7,515 bases of DNA from Clostridiales bacterium (GTDB lineage: Bacteria > Bacillota > Clostridia > Christensenellales > CAG-917). A model generated the notes under the pieces. The model ran no database searches and was not told the DNA's origin. It saw nothing but the letters and a program-made list of their open reading frames with translations. Within the stretch, counting starts at the first letter, position 1. Each line of letters opens with the position of its first letter. The position numbers and the translations under genes were made by a program. Location: the NCBI GenBank assembly GCA_014799525.1, contig JAAVHW010000069.1:1-7515 (forward strand), given 5' to 3'. Below are positions 1 through 5,186 of this stretch, one piece after another.

Positions 1-591
1 CTTACCAAGGAGCTTTATCGTCTCCTCGCTCACAAACTTGTGCGACGTGCCGTGGAAGCCGTATCTTCTCACCTTATACTTGTCGTACATTTCATACTTA
101 ACGCCATACATATACGCCTTTGCGGGCATAGTGCTGTGGAAGGTCGTATCGAACACCGCAACCATAGGTACGCTTGGCATAACCTCGCGGCAACTCTTTA
201 TGCATGCAATGTTGCCTGGCATATGGAGAGGTCCAAGCTCTACGTTCTTTTCGCAAATGCGGATAACCTCATCTGTGATAAGCACTGAACCGTTGAAGTC
301 CTCTGCGCTGTGGAGAACGCGGTGTCCGACAGCGGAAATCTCGTCCATAGACTTGATTGCACCGTACTCCTCGTCAACCATAGCTTTAAGCACAAGTTCA
401 AGCGCTTCCTTGTGGTCTTTCATATTCTTTGTTATTACAAGCTCCTTGCCCTCGGCAGTCTTTTGAGTAAGCTTGCCGCCGTCCAAAGTGATGCACTCGC
501 ATACGCCTTTGAGCAATACGCTCTCATTCTCCATATCAATCAGCTGATATTTGAGTGATGAACTACCTGCGTTTATAACCAAAATTTTCAT
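1..591 (-). CDS. ackA: Acetate kinase (N-terminal half, runs off the left edge)
   Basis: Catalyses acetyl phosphate + ADP <=> acetate + ATP in the cytoplasm, the ATP-forming last step of acetate fermentation. The 197 visible residues begin MKILVINAGSSSLKY. They contain GHRVLHS around residues 89-95, VFDTTFH around 146-152 and RRYGFHGTSH around 175-184. N7, R91, D148 and H180 fall at the same numbers as the active-site residues of Methanosarcina thermophila acetate kinase. About half of the usual ~400 residues is present; the rest lies beyond position 1, and position 1 is on a codon boundary. The ATG at 589-591 is supported by AAGGAG at 598-603 with a 6-nt spacer. It lies 100 nt downstream of pta on the same strand with no clear terminator between them, so co-transcription is likely. 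Identification is secure. Confidence 0.97.
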   Translation of the reverse strand, partial: MKILVINAGSSSLKYQLIDMENESVLLKGVCECITLDGGKLTQKTAEGKELVITKNMKDHKEALELVLKAMVDEEYGAIKSMDEISAVGHRVLHSAEDFNGSVLITDEVIRICEKNVELGPLHMPGNIACIKSCREVMPSVPMVAVFDTTFHSTMPAKAYMYGVKYEMYDKYKVRRYGFHGTSHKFVSEETIKLLGK

Positions 592-604
592 AATTGACTC
601 CTTT

Positions 605-618
605 ATATGTAAACATAT
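605..618. repeat. Short palindrome just upstream of the ackA ribosome binding site
   Basis: ATATGT and ACATAT form 6-bp arms around a 2-nt centre. The element starts 2 nt upstream of the ackA AAGGAG on the minus strand. As RNA the loop would be too tight for all six pairs, so it is either a weak hairpin or a DNA palindrome. No function can be assigned. Confidence 0.3.
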
Positions 619-622
619 TTGT

Positions 623-646
623 TTGTATGTGCTTTATTGTATGTGC
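623..646. repeat. Direct repeat of TTGTATGTGC in the pta-ackA spacer
   Basis: Two identical 10-bp copies of TTGTATGTGC at 623-632 and 637-646 are separated by 4 bp, giving a 14-bp period. They lie in the transcribed spacer between pta and ackA. They could be a small tandem duplication or a binding or processing site; the sequence does not decide. Confidence 0.45.
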
Positions 647-670
647 ATTTGCGCATATATCTAATGCACA
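642..670. repeat. Inverted repeat in the pta-ackA spacer
   Basis: TGTGCATT (642-649) and AATGCACA (663-670) are perfect 8-bp arms around a 13-nt loop. There is no T tract after it on the minus strand, so it is unlikely to be an intrinsic terminator. An RNA processing or stability hairpin within the pta-ackA message is more plausible. Confidence 0.4.
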
Positions 671-691
671 CTTACAGTTTACCTATATTTA

Positions 692-1693
692 TTACTCTTT
701 TACAGCCTGCAAAGCCGTGATTGCGGCAACTGCCGCGATATCCTCTGCCACACAGCCGCGGCTAAGGTCGTTGACAGGAAGTGCAAGTCCCTGCATGATT
801 GGTCCTATTGCCATACAGTTGCCAAAGCGCTGTGCGAGCTTGTAGCCGATATTGCCTGCGTCGAGGTTGGGGAACACCAGTACGTTTGCCTGTCCCGCAA
901 CTGGGCTGTCGCCAGCCTTCTGCTTTGCAACCGCGTCCACGATTGAAGCGTCAAGCTGCAATTCACCGTCAACGCAAATTTCTGGATGCTCTGCCTTTAT
1001 CATATTGTATGCCGACTGCACCTTCTCGACAGCCTCGTGCTTTGCGCTGCCCTTTGTGGAGAATGAAAGCATAGCAACCTTTGGCTCGATATGGCAAATC
1101 TTCTTTGCGCTGTCTGCCGCCGCTACAACGATATCCTTGAGCTGTGAGTCCGTCGGATAAGGAATGACCGCGCAGTCGGAGAAGATGTATGCCGGATACT
1201 TTTTATACTTGAACTCCTCGGGAGGCACCATAACGAAGCAGCTTGAAACAGAGCTTATGCCTGGAGCCGCTTTTATCACTTGGAACGCCGCACGTGACAC
1301 GTCTGCGGAGCTGAATACCGCGCCGCCAACTACGCCGTCCACGTCGCCGCGCCTCAACGCTACGCATGCATAGAACATATTATTGTTTGTCACGATTGAA
1401 AGAGCCTGCTCGCGCGTCATACCCTTTGCCTTGCGAAGCTCGTACAGCGTGTCCGCATATTCCTCGGTATGTGCGCTGGTCTTTGGGTCGTCAAAAGTAA
1501 CGCCAGTAAAATCAACCTCGGGGAACTGTGCCTTTGCCTCTTGCTCGCTTCCGATAAGCACAACCTTGCACACGCCCTTCTTTGTCAATATCTCCGCAGC
1601 CTTTGCCGCGCGGATATCAAAACCCTCCGCAAGCGCGATAGTCTTGCCGAGCTCCCTCGCCCTCAACATCAAATCTTCAACAAATTGCGTCAT
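692..1693 (-). CDS. pta: Phosphate acetyltransferase
   Basis: Transfers the acetyl group of acetyl-CoA to phosphate, giving acetyl phosphate and CoA; AckA then uses the acetyl phosphate. The protein is 333 residues, the normal size of single-domain Pta enzymes such as that of Bacillus, with no extra N-terminal DRTGG/CobQ-like region as in the long enterobacterial form. The family core lies at residues 266-314 and includes NVLVFPNLDAGNIGYK, AIGPIMQG and LPVNDLSRGC. The ATG at 1691-1693 is preceded by AGGAG (1699-1703) with a 5-nt spacer. It is the first gene of a pta-ackA operon and is divergent from tmcAL, with a 114-nt intergenic region carrying a sigma-A-like promoter and a cre-like operator. 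Identification is secure. Confidence 0.97.
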   Translation of the reverse strand: MTQFVEDLMLRARELGKTIALAEGFDIRAAKAAEILTKKGVCKVVLIGSEQEAKAQFPEVDFTGVTFDDPKTSAHTEEYADTLYELRKAKGMTREQALSIVTNNNMFYACVALRRGDVDGVVGGAVFSSADVSRAAFQVIKAAPGISSVSSCFVMVPPEEFKYKKYPAYIFSDCAVIPYPTDSQLKDIVVAAADSAKKICHIEPKVAMLSFSTKGSAKHEAVEKVQSAYNMIKAEHPEICVDGELQLDASIVDAVAKQKAGDSPVAGQANVLVFPNLDAGNIGYKLAQRFGNCMAIGPIMQGLALPVNDLSRGCVAEDIAAVAAITALQAVKE

Positions 1694-1709
1694 ATACTCT
1701 CCTAAATCA

Positions 1710-1725
1710 TTGCAATCGTTTGCAA
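1710..1725. promoter_or_regulatory. cre-like / LacI-family operator
   Basis: TTGCAATCGTTTGCAA matches the degenerate CcpA cre consensus WTGNAANCGNWWNCAW at every defined position. It is a near-perfect palindrome around a central CG, the form typical of LacI-family operators; 7-bp arms ATTGCAA/TTGCAAT extend to 1709 and 1726. It lies about +15 to +30 in the predicted pta leader and overlaps the predicted tmcAL -35 box (1720-1725). By position a bound protein would be expected to block both promoters, unlike the upstream activating cre of Bacillus ackA. Either CcpA or another LacI-family regulator could be the ligand. Confidence 0.6.
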
Positions 1726-1747
1726 TTGCTTAAAATTCGTATATAAT
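1720..1747 (+). promoter_or_regulatory. Predicted sigma-A promoter of tmcAL
   Basis: TTGCAA (1720-1725, four of six -35 matches), a 16-bp spacer and a perfect TATAAT (1742-1747). The predicted start near 1754 gives a leader of about 54 nt before the TTG start codon. It overlaps the -10 box of the divergent pta promoter. Confidence 0.5.
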
Positions 1748-1774
1748 TATAAATACTTTATTTGTAAAAATCAA
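1746..1774 (-). promoter_or_regulatory. Predicted sigma-A promoter of pta-ackA
   Basis: Read on the minus strand: TTGATT (1769-1774, four of six matches), a 17-bp spacer and a perfect TATAAT (1746-1751). The predicted start near 1739 gives a leader of about 46 nt containing the cre-like palindrome. Confidence 0.6.
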
Positions 1775-1807
1775 CAAAAATTTACCCAATAAAAGCGAGG
1801 TTGCAAT

Positions 1808-2902
1808 TTGAAAATTACGGCAGTCATAGCGGAATATAACCCCTTCCACAACGGGCATTTGAAACAGCTCCGTCTTGCCAAGCGCGAAACGGAGGCGGAC
1901 GCGCTTGTCGTAGTCATGAGCGGCTCGTTTACACAGCGCGGCGATTTGTGCGTATGCGACCGCGCTACGCGTGCCGAATGGGCGATTCAGGCAGGTGCGG
2001 ATATGGTGATAGAGCTGCCGACGGTCTACACCCTCTCACCAGCACAGGGCTTTGCGGAGGGTGCGCTCAAAACGCTGAGCATGCTTGGCGAGTTTACTCT
2101 ATCCTTTGGAATGGAGAGCGAGGAGCTTGAAGATTTGAGCATGGCGGCTGAGTTTATGCGCAGTGAAAACAACGACCTTTCAGGGCTTCTAAAGGGATAT
2201 CTTGGCAAAGGCTACTCTGTTGCAAGGTCGCGCACAATGGCTCTAAGCGCGCTTCGTCCAGATATGGCAAATATGCTTAAGTCACCAAACAATATACTCG
2301 CCGTAGAATATATGAAAGCGGCAGCGGCGTACGGTGGCAAGGTTGACTTCCACTCCGTCGTACGCAAGCCTGATGACGGCAAAAAGTATCTTTCTTCTAC
2401 AGGCATTCGCGAGATGCTTTGGCGCGGCGAGGATATAAGCGCGCTCGTGCCGCAGTTTGTCACGGTTGACAATCCCATAAGCATTGACAAGTACGGCACA
2501 ATCTCAACCTACGCTATGAAAGCTATGTCGCCAGAACAGCTTGGCGAAATCCATAACGTACGCGAGGGTATTGAAAATCGCATCCTGCAAGCGGACTTCA
2601 ATGATATGAGCGGCTTCTTGGAGCTTACAAGCCGCAGATATACGCGCTCTACTATAAAGCGTATTGCCGCCTGCGCAACCGTCGGCTTAAACAAGGAGCT
2701 TGCGTCCCTTGCAAAAGACGAAAAGCCATATTGCACCCTGCTTGCAATAAGACCGTCTAAAAAGAAGATATTGCTGCCTTTGCTGGCTGAGGCGGATGGA
2801 TATTTCTTCTTTAAGCACTCCGACTGTCCGCAGGATAGCCCCGTCCGCCCCCTTATCGACCTCGATGAAAAGGCGGCAAAAATACAAAAATTATGTCGCT
2901 GA
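1808..2902 (+). CDS. tmcAL: tRNA(Met) cytidine acetate ligase TmcAL (YlbM family)
   Basis: Activates acetate with ATP as acetyl-adenylate and acetylates C34 of elongator tRNA-Met to N4-acetylcytidine, as established for Bacillus subtilis YlbM. The 364-residue protein opens with a nucleotidyltransferase fold: EYNPFHNGHL at residues 9-18 carries the HIGH-like HNGH, followed by MSGSFTQRGD around 38-47, KSPNNILAVEY around 158-168, a YLSSTGIR segment near 194-201 and the C-terminal RYTRSTIKRI around 277-286. It is somewhat shorter than the roughly 400-residue Bacillus protein. The start is taken as TTG at 1808-1810, because GAGG at 1797-1800 lies 7 nt upstream and the family N-terminus (KITAVIAEYNPFHNGH) begins at once. 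It is divergent from pta-ackA and followed by ylbJ. Identification is strong. Confidence 0.95.
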   Translation: MKITAVIAEYNPFHNGHLKQLRLAKRETEADALVVVMSGSFTQRGDLCVCDRATRAEWAIQAGADMVIELPTVYTLSPAQGFAEGALKTLSMLGEFTLSFGMESEELEDLSMAAEFMRSENNDLSGLLKGYLGKGYSVARSRTMALSALRPDMANMLKSPNNILAVEYMKAAAAYGGKVDFHSVVRKPDDGKKYLSSTGIREMLWRGEDISALVPQFVTVDNPISIDKYGTISTYAMKAMSPEQLGEIHNVREGIENRILQADFNDMSGFLELTSRRYTRSTIKRIAACATVGLNKELASLAKDEKPYCTLLAIRPSKKKILLPLLAEADGYFFFKHSDCPQDSPVRPLIDLDEKAAKIQKLCR

Positions 2903-2927
2903 TTTAGATGTCGCGTGACATAATTTT
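2887..2927 (+). terminator. Stem-loop over the tmcAL stop codon, possible terminator
   Basis: AAAATTATGTC (2887-2897) and GACATAATTTT (2917-2927) are perfect 11-bp arms, extended by a G-U and a C-G pair, with the stop codon TGA (2900-2902) at the start of a 15-nt loop. The stem is AT-rich and ends in TTTT, so termination would be weak. ATGTC (2908-2912) can pair with the same GACAT (2917-2921) instead, giving a competing small hairpin. Confidence 0.45.
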
Positions 2928-2954
2928 GTGCTTCATACACCTGTCATAGATAAG

Positions 2955-2983
2955 TCATATCATAGTTATTGATTAAGTACAAT
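2955..2983 (+). promoter_or_regulatory. Possible sigma-E (sporulation) promoter of ylbJ
   Basis: TCATATC (2955-2961) fits six of seven positions of the Bacillus sigma-E -35 consensus KMATATT. After 14 bp comes AGTACAAT (2976-2983), six of eight positions of CATACAHT. The predicted leader is about 110 nt. A second -10-like CATACACC (2934-2941, seven of eight) has no acceptable -35. B. subtilis ylbJ is a sigma-E gene, which raises the prior, but such matches occur by chance in AT-rich spacers. Confidence 0.3.
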
Positions 2984-2999
2984 CTAAACTGAATTTTCA

Positions 3000-3025
3000 A
3001 AAGCGGCGCAATTTTGTGCCGCTTT
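3000..3025. repeat. Stem-loop between tmcAL and ylbJ
   Basis: AAAGCGGCGCA and TGTGCCGCTTT form an 11-bp stem with one G-U pair and a 4-nt loop. It is GC-rich, but the sequence after it (GATAATTTG) has no proper U tract, so it is a poor plus-strand terminator. Its right arm lies inside the first copy of the 42-bp repeat, so the left arm could also pair with the duplicate right arm at 3058-3067. Confidence 0.5.
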
Positions 3026-3091
3026 GATAATTTGCGTATATTTGTTATAGCAATTTTGTGCCGCTTTCATAATTTGCTTATATTTGTCATA
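3008..3091 (+). repeat. Tandem duplication of a 42-bp unit upstream of ylbJ
   Basis: Copies 3008-3049 and 3050-3091 are directly adjacent and match at 39 of 42 positions. Each contains TTGTGC, a 17-bp spacer and TATATT, a weak promoter-like arrangement, and each contains the right arm of the stem-loop at 3000-3025. The unit is a multiple of three, so the reading frame stays open and would encode a 14-residue repeat fused to ylbJ if an upstream TTG (3014) were used. That start has no Shine-Dalgarno sequence. Confidence 0.85.
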
Positions 3092-3100
3092 GGCTATTTT

Positions 3101-4147
3101 ATGTCACATTCCGCGCGCGTAAAGCCGAGATTTTGGGTAAGCTTAGATAAATTAAGACGGCTTCCAAAGGGCAAGGTGATTGCCTGCATTGCCATAATTG
3201 CATTTATGGCAATGATGCTTGCAAAGCCAGACTTCTATCTCAACTCCGCGCGCCGAGGGCTGTCTCTGTTTGCAACAAGCGTACTGCCCTCACTGTTTCC
3301 ATTCTACTTTTTCTCGCTGCTGCTTACGTATATCGGAGCGGCAAAAACCGTTTCAACGATATTCAAAAATCCTGTCAGACTGCTCTACAATGCGCCAAAG
3401 GAAAGCGCATACGTGCTTATACTCAGCATGCTGTCAGGCTACCCTGTCGGCGCAAGCATGACCGCGGAGCTGTATACGGCGGGAGCTATCACCGAAAAAG
3501 AGGCTAAGTCAATATCTGCATTCGCGTCAACTTCTGGACCTATATTTATGCTCGGCACTGTCGGCAGCGCGATATTCGGCGACGTGCGCGTAGGCGTTGT
3601 CATACTCATTTCACACTATATCGCTGCCCTTATAAACGGACTTATCTACAGAGTACGAAAGACTGATAAAGGCAGGCATACTCGCAAAGCCTTGAGTGCG
3701 CAAAGCCCTACTGAAATAAAAATTATGTCAAACGTGGACTACGACAACCTTATGTCAAAAACCATTGCAAACTCAACGCTGAGCATGCTCTACGTAGGCG
3801 GATATATCGTGATATGCGGAATGCTTGCGGATACCGTTGCACTGCTCGGCTTAGACAATGTGTTTAATGCCGCTTTTGGCGAGCAGGTCTCACAGCTATT
3901 GATTGCACTTATAAACGGGCTTATCGAGATGACAAGAGGAAGTATTGCTTGCGCCGAGTGCGAGCTTAATAAGCTTGGCGTGGCACTTTGCTCGGGAATA
4001 ATCTCCTTGGGCGGTCTTTCTGTAACGTTGCAAAACTACACCTTTCTCTCAAAATGCAATATGCGATTTATAGACGTAGCCGTGCGCAAGCTCACGCAAA
4101 GCGTAATAGCCTTCGCACTTGCATATGCATTTTCGTTTGCGCTATGA
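3101..4147 (+). CDS. ylbJ: YlbJ-type sporulation integral membrane protein (nucleoside recognition/Gate family)
   Basis: A polytopic membrane protein of 348 residues from the chosen start. Hydrophobic segments lie around residues 25-42, 54-80, 102-118, 144-158, 163-184, 224-248, 263-282, 293-310 and 331-347. The recognisable motif LSGYPVGASMTAELY (111-125), the segment STSGPIFMLGTVG (143-155) and the late IEMTRG (275-280) fit the YlbJ/Gate family. YlbJ of Bacillus is made in the mother cell under sigma-E and is needed for heat-resistant spores; its transported substrate, if any, is not established. ATG 3101 was chosen because AGG (3091-3093) is 7 nt upstream; TTG 3014 would add 29 residues encoded by a tandem repeat and lacks a ribosome site. 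YlbJ and YlbM genes are also neighbours in Bacillus. The family call is good; the role here is inferred. Confidence 0.85.
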   Translation: MSHSARVKPRFWVSLDKLRRLPKGKVIACIAIIAFMAMMLAKPDFYLNSARRGLSLFATSVLPSLFPFYFFSLLLTYIGAAKTVSTIFKNPVRLLYNAPKESAYVLILSMLSGYPVGASMTAELYTAGAITEKEAKSISAFASTSGPIFMLGTVGSAIFGDVRVGVVILISHYIAALINGLIYRVRKTDKGRHTRKALSAQSPTEIKIMSNVDYDNLMSKTIANSTLSMLYVGGYIVICGMLADTVALLGLDNVFNAAFGEQVSQLLIALINGLIEMTRGSIACAECELNKLGVALCSGIISLGGLSVTLQNYTFLSKCNMRFIDVAVRKLTQSVIAFALAYAFSFAL

Positions 4148-4182
4148 AAAAAATTTGCCTTAAAAAAAGATGACATAATAGT

Positions 4183-4212
4183 TTGACTTTTTTGCATGCC
4201 ACTATTTATAGT
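4183..4212 (+). promoter_or_regulatory. Predicted sigma-A promoter of the helix-turn-helix gene
   Basis: TTGACT (4183-4188, five of six), an 18-bp spacer and TATAGT (4207-4212, five of six). The start would be near 4219, giving a leader of about 35 nt. The promoter lies just after ylbJ, suggesting that the next gene is expressed independently. Confidence 0.55.
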
Positions 4213-4213
4213 G
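4200..4213. promoter_or_regulatory. Palindrome over the -10 box, possible operator
   Basis: CACTATTTATAGTG is a perfect palindrome with 6-bp arms around TT, and it covers the predicted -10 box TATAGT. A dimeric repressor bound here would block the promoter; autoregulation by the downstream helix-turn-helix protein is possible but untested. Confidence 0.4.
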
Positions 4214-4219
4214 AAAACA

Positions 4220-4243
4220 GAAATTGAATTTTTCACCAATTTC
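4220..4243 (+). promoter_or_regulatory. 5'-end leader hairpin flush against the Shine-Dalgarno sequence
   Basis: GAAATTG (4220-4226) and CAATTTC (4237-4243) are perfect 7-bp arms around a 10-nt loop. The hairpin would start at or within a base or two of the predicted transcript 5' end and stops immediately before AGGAGG (4244-4249). Such a hairpin could stabilise the message or modulate ribosome access. Confidence 0.45.
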
Positions 4244-4253
4244 AGGAGGCATT

Positions 4254-4742
4254 ATGAATAAAAATTGGAGTAACACTGCGCTTGTTGCTTATTCTTTGCT
4301 ACCCAAAATCGTCCGCGAACTCAATTTTGGAGTAAAAACACGGGTAAATTCTGCCTTTCAGAGCAGACACTTAAGGATGGGAATGAGCACTGAAGAGCTT
4401 ATTGGTGAAATACTTGATTTGACCGATGAAAAGCGTAAAATTGTCAACCTACGTTTTGTAGTACAAGAAGCGCTTGACCGCCTTAGCACAGCTGATAAAA
4501 ACATTCTTATCGCGCGTATAATAGACAAAAAGACCTATCAGGCAATATCGGAGGAGTTTGGCATATCTCTGCGCACCGTCTTTCGCCGCGTAAGTGCCGC
4601 CGAGGAAGCCTACGCCTCCGCCTTAAGCCGCGCAGGCTTCACAGAGGACTGGTTTGAAAAGGAATATATAAACGACAAATACATATCCCCTATCCACGAC
4701 CGCATTATGAACGACAAATATTTTGTTGCAAAAAATTTATAA
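4254..4742 (+). CDS. Sigma-70 region 4-like helix-turn-helix protein, function unknown
   Basis: A 162-residue protein that I do not recognise as a named gene. Residues 76-124 look like sigma-70 region 4: RLSTADKNILIARIID, then TYQAISEEFGISLRTVFRRV (94-113) as the helix-turn-helix, followed by a helix rich in A and E. No region 2 core-binding motif is seen in the 75 residues before it, so it is unlikely to act as a complete sigma factor; a DNA-binding regulator or anti-/co-sigma type partner is more likely. The C-terminus (131-162) is charged and repeats the NDKY motif (140-143, 153-156). ATG 4254 is well supported by AGGAGG at 4244-4249 with a 4-nt spacer; the frame is open further upstream to TTG 4224, but that start has no ribosome site. 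It appears to have its own promoter with a palindrome over the -10 box. Confidence 0.8.
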   Translation: MNKNWSNTALVAYSLLPKIVRELNFGVKTRVNSAFQSRHLRMGMSTEELIGEILDLTDEKRKIVNLRFVVQEALDRLSTADKNILIARIIDKKTYQAISEEFGISLRTVFRRVSAAEEAYASALSRAGFTEDWFEKEYINDKYISPIHDRIMNDKYFVAKNL

Positions 4743-5058
4743 ACAATATCACATAGTTCATCGTCGTGTACTCTAAATGAAATAGCCCCCTCTTTCCCTT
4801 CGGGTATTTCTCCCACCACTCGAACATCCAACGCTTTCTACACAACTTTCCGTCGCTCGCGGGGGAGACAATCGGCGCTCGCCTACCGCCATATTTCACT
4901 CTTTATTCCACTCGGTCGCAGACGAAACTAACAACACTCGTCTGCTCTCTTGTACTTTATCACTTGGCTCGGCACTCACTTGGCGCGCGCCCTGCACGCG
5001 CAGTGCAGTCTCTTGAACATCTGTTCGTCGTGTTCACATCCAAACTTATGAAAAGAAC
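4743..5058. other. Gene-free block with several hairpins, possible interspersed repeat
   Basis: No reading frame here has both a ribosome site and recognisable protein sequence. Structures visible are GCAGACGA/TCGTCTGC (4918-4925 and 4938-4945, 12-nt loop), the palindrome GGCGCGCGCC (4982-4991) and CTGCAC/GTGCAG (4992-4997 and 5003-5008, 5-nt loop). Composition is more GC-rich in patches than the other spacers of this window. It lies between convergent genes and joins directly to the long palindrome at 5059-5186, so both may be parts of one repeat element. This is inference; no copy number is visible within one window. Confidence 0.35.
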
Positions 5059-5186
5059 AAAAAATCGCGATATCTGGATGCAGTACGCGAAAAAGCCCTT
5101 TTCACTCACAGCCTAACGTACTCTCGTACGTGACTGTGTGGGAAAAGGGCTTTGACAAAGTAATGCGCCAGATAGCGCGATTTTTT
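5059..5186. repeat. 128-bp imperfect palindrome, MITE-like or complex terminator
   Basis: The outer arms are 19 bp, AAAAAATCGCGATATCTGG (5059-5077) and its partner (5168-5186), matching at 18 of 19. Loosely paired 14-nt stretches follow, then perfect 12-bp arms AAAGCCCTTTTC (5092-5103) and GAAAAGGGCTTT (5142-5153), then a CACAG/CTGTG block and ACGTAC/GTACGT around a TCTC loop. AGAA occurs close to both outer ends (5054-5057 and 5187-5190), a possible but weak target duplication. The right end overlaps the fhs stop codon. The size and nested design fit a small palindromic mobile or repeated element that now serves as terminator. Confidence 0.6.
5090..5153 (-). terminator. Intrinsic terminator of fhs (core of the long palindrome)
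   Basis: On the minus strand a long stem (perfect 12-bp base, then interrupted pairing up to a 4-nt loop) ends in GGGC followed by TTTTT (5090-5094). It starts about 30 nt after the fhs stop codon. The outer arms add a second stem that ends in ATCGCGATTTTTTG, so termination could occur at two nested points. Confidence 0.65.

Noticed and set aside
3014..3100. N-terminal extension of ylbJ from a TTG at 3014
   Set aside because: It has no ribosome binding site, would consist almost entirely of the translated tandem repeat, and the family does not need it. ATG 3101 is preferred, though its AGG is also weak.
4211..4243. H-type pseudoknot: GTGAAAA (4211-4217) with TTTTCAC (4230-4236), interleaved with GAAATTG (4220-4226) and CAATTTC (4237-4243)
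   Set aside because: The loop that would have to cross the first stem has zero nucleotides, which is geometrically impossible, and the predicted transcript start near 4219 leaves out the first strand. Only the second hairpin was kept.
4610..4899. Two overlapping minus-strand reading frames (4610-4831 and 4705-4899)
   Set aside because: They run antisense into the well-supported helix-turn-helix gene, lack Shine-Dalgarno sequences and show no recognisable domain. The protein-like pieces may reflect a repeat rather than a gene.
5111..5117. GCCTAAC, matching the integron attC core RYYYAAC, inside a large palindrome
   Set aside because: attC sites have these core sites at the outer ends of the hairpin; here the single match sits near the apex and there is no partner or integrase.
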